NCBI RefSeq assembly: GCF_025971955.1
Contig: NZ_JAPDMX010000028.1
Span: forward strand, 124,001-188,000
Direction: 5' to 3'
DNA from: Shewanella subflava
GTDB lineage: Bacteria; Pseudomonadota; Gammaproteobacteria; Enterobacterales; Shewanellaceae
DNA: 64,000 nucleotides
The position numbers were made by a program, and so were the translations under genes. The notes beneath the pieces were generated by a model, which saw only the letters and a program-made list of their open reading frames with translations, ran no database searches and was not told where the DNA came from. Every line of letters begins with the position of its first letter. The stretch's first letter is position 1. This document shows positions 63,970-64,000 of this stretch, piece after piece.

Positions 63970-64000
63970 TCAGGATGACGCCAGCCAAGCGCAAATTAAT
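63959..64000 (+). CDS. proA: Gamma-glutamyl phosphate reductase (5' end only)
   Basis: First 14 codons only ([14 protein letters not shown]). AAGGAG lies 7 bases before the ATG, which is inside the end of proB. The assignment rests mainly on proBA operon order and the absence of any other candidate; the rest lies outside the window. Confidence 0.75.
   Translation, partial: MSVNQDDASQAQIN

Overview
The window looks like a chromosomal segment of a low-GC Shewanella (Alteromonadales, Gammaproteobacteria), possibly near S. frigidimarina. This rests on gene content and order: dnaK-dnaJ, dapB-carA-carB, paired bacterioferritins, dinB, pepD and proB-proA lie close together as in other Shewanella, and several DUF families typical of Shewanella and Vibrio are present. 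It is an inference, because no database search was possible. I see no rRNA, tRNA, CRISPR array, prophage or full insertion sequence.

Layout. 1-5.3 kb: end of lptF, lptG (LPS export), a repeat-rich secreted protein, then small membrane and cytosolic genes. 5.4-11.2 kb: a two-component pair (membrane histidine kinase plus a REC-DUF3369-degenerate GGDEF-EAL regulator) and an exported peroxiredoxin. 11.3-17.9 kb: two small genes, an RhlE-type helicase, two divergent M24 peptidases and an exported catalase-family peroxidase. 17.9-18.9 kb: a gene-free block of structured repeats. 18.9-24.4 kb: FKBP isomerase, DUF1294, YceI, DUF418, SPFH, DUF4442 and DUF368 proteins. 24.5-37.0 kb: a photo-oxidative stress and membrane-lipid type cluster (ybgA-like, phrB, NTF2-like, SDR, FAD oxidoreductase, DUF1365, cfa-type methyltransferase, DUF2878, chalcone-isomerase-like, DUF3833). 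It is interrupted by nnrS-nrfA (NO tolerance and nitrite ammonification) and by a 263-bp MITE-like inverted-repeat element. 37-39.6 kb: small genes and a DMT exporter. 39.9-51.5 kb: core genes (dnaK, dnaJ, a second DEAD-box helicase, M48 lipoprotein protease, fklB, dapB, carAB). 51.6-57.4 kb: Fur-box-preceded bfr pair, LexA-box-preceded dinB, pepD and an M17 aminopeptidase. 57.5-61.3 kb: an accessory stretch with an undescribed-looking short transcription unit (structured leader, 30-codon ORF, C-loop hairpins, terminator), more repeats of the 18-kb type, and a POT-type transporter gene between inverted repeats. 61.3-64 kb: NCS2 purine permease, proB and the start of proA.

Regulatory sequence that can be read directly includes two sigma-32-type promoters before dnaK, a LexA box before dinB, a Fur-type box before the bfr pair, an NsrR-type site before nnrS and many intrinsic terminators. 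The most notable unexplained signals are the 57.56-58.03 kb transcription unit, the pair of 45/50-identical structured repeats at 18.73 and 60.82 kb, the family of CATCCATG-loop hairpins in both gene-free blocks, and the inverted-repeat-bounded transporter gene.
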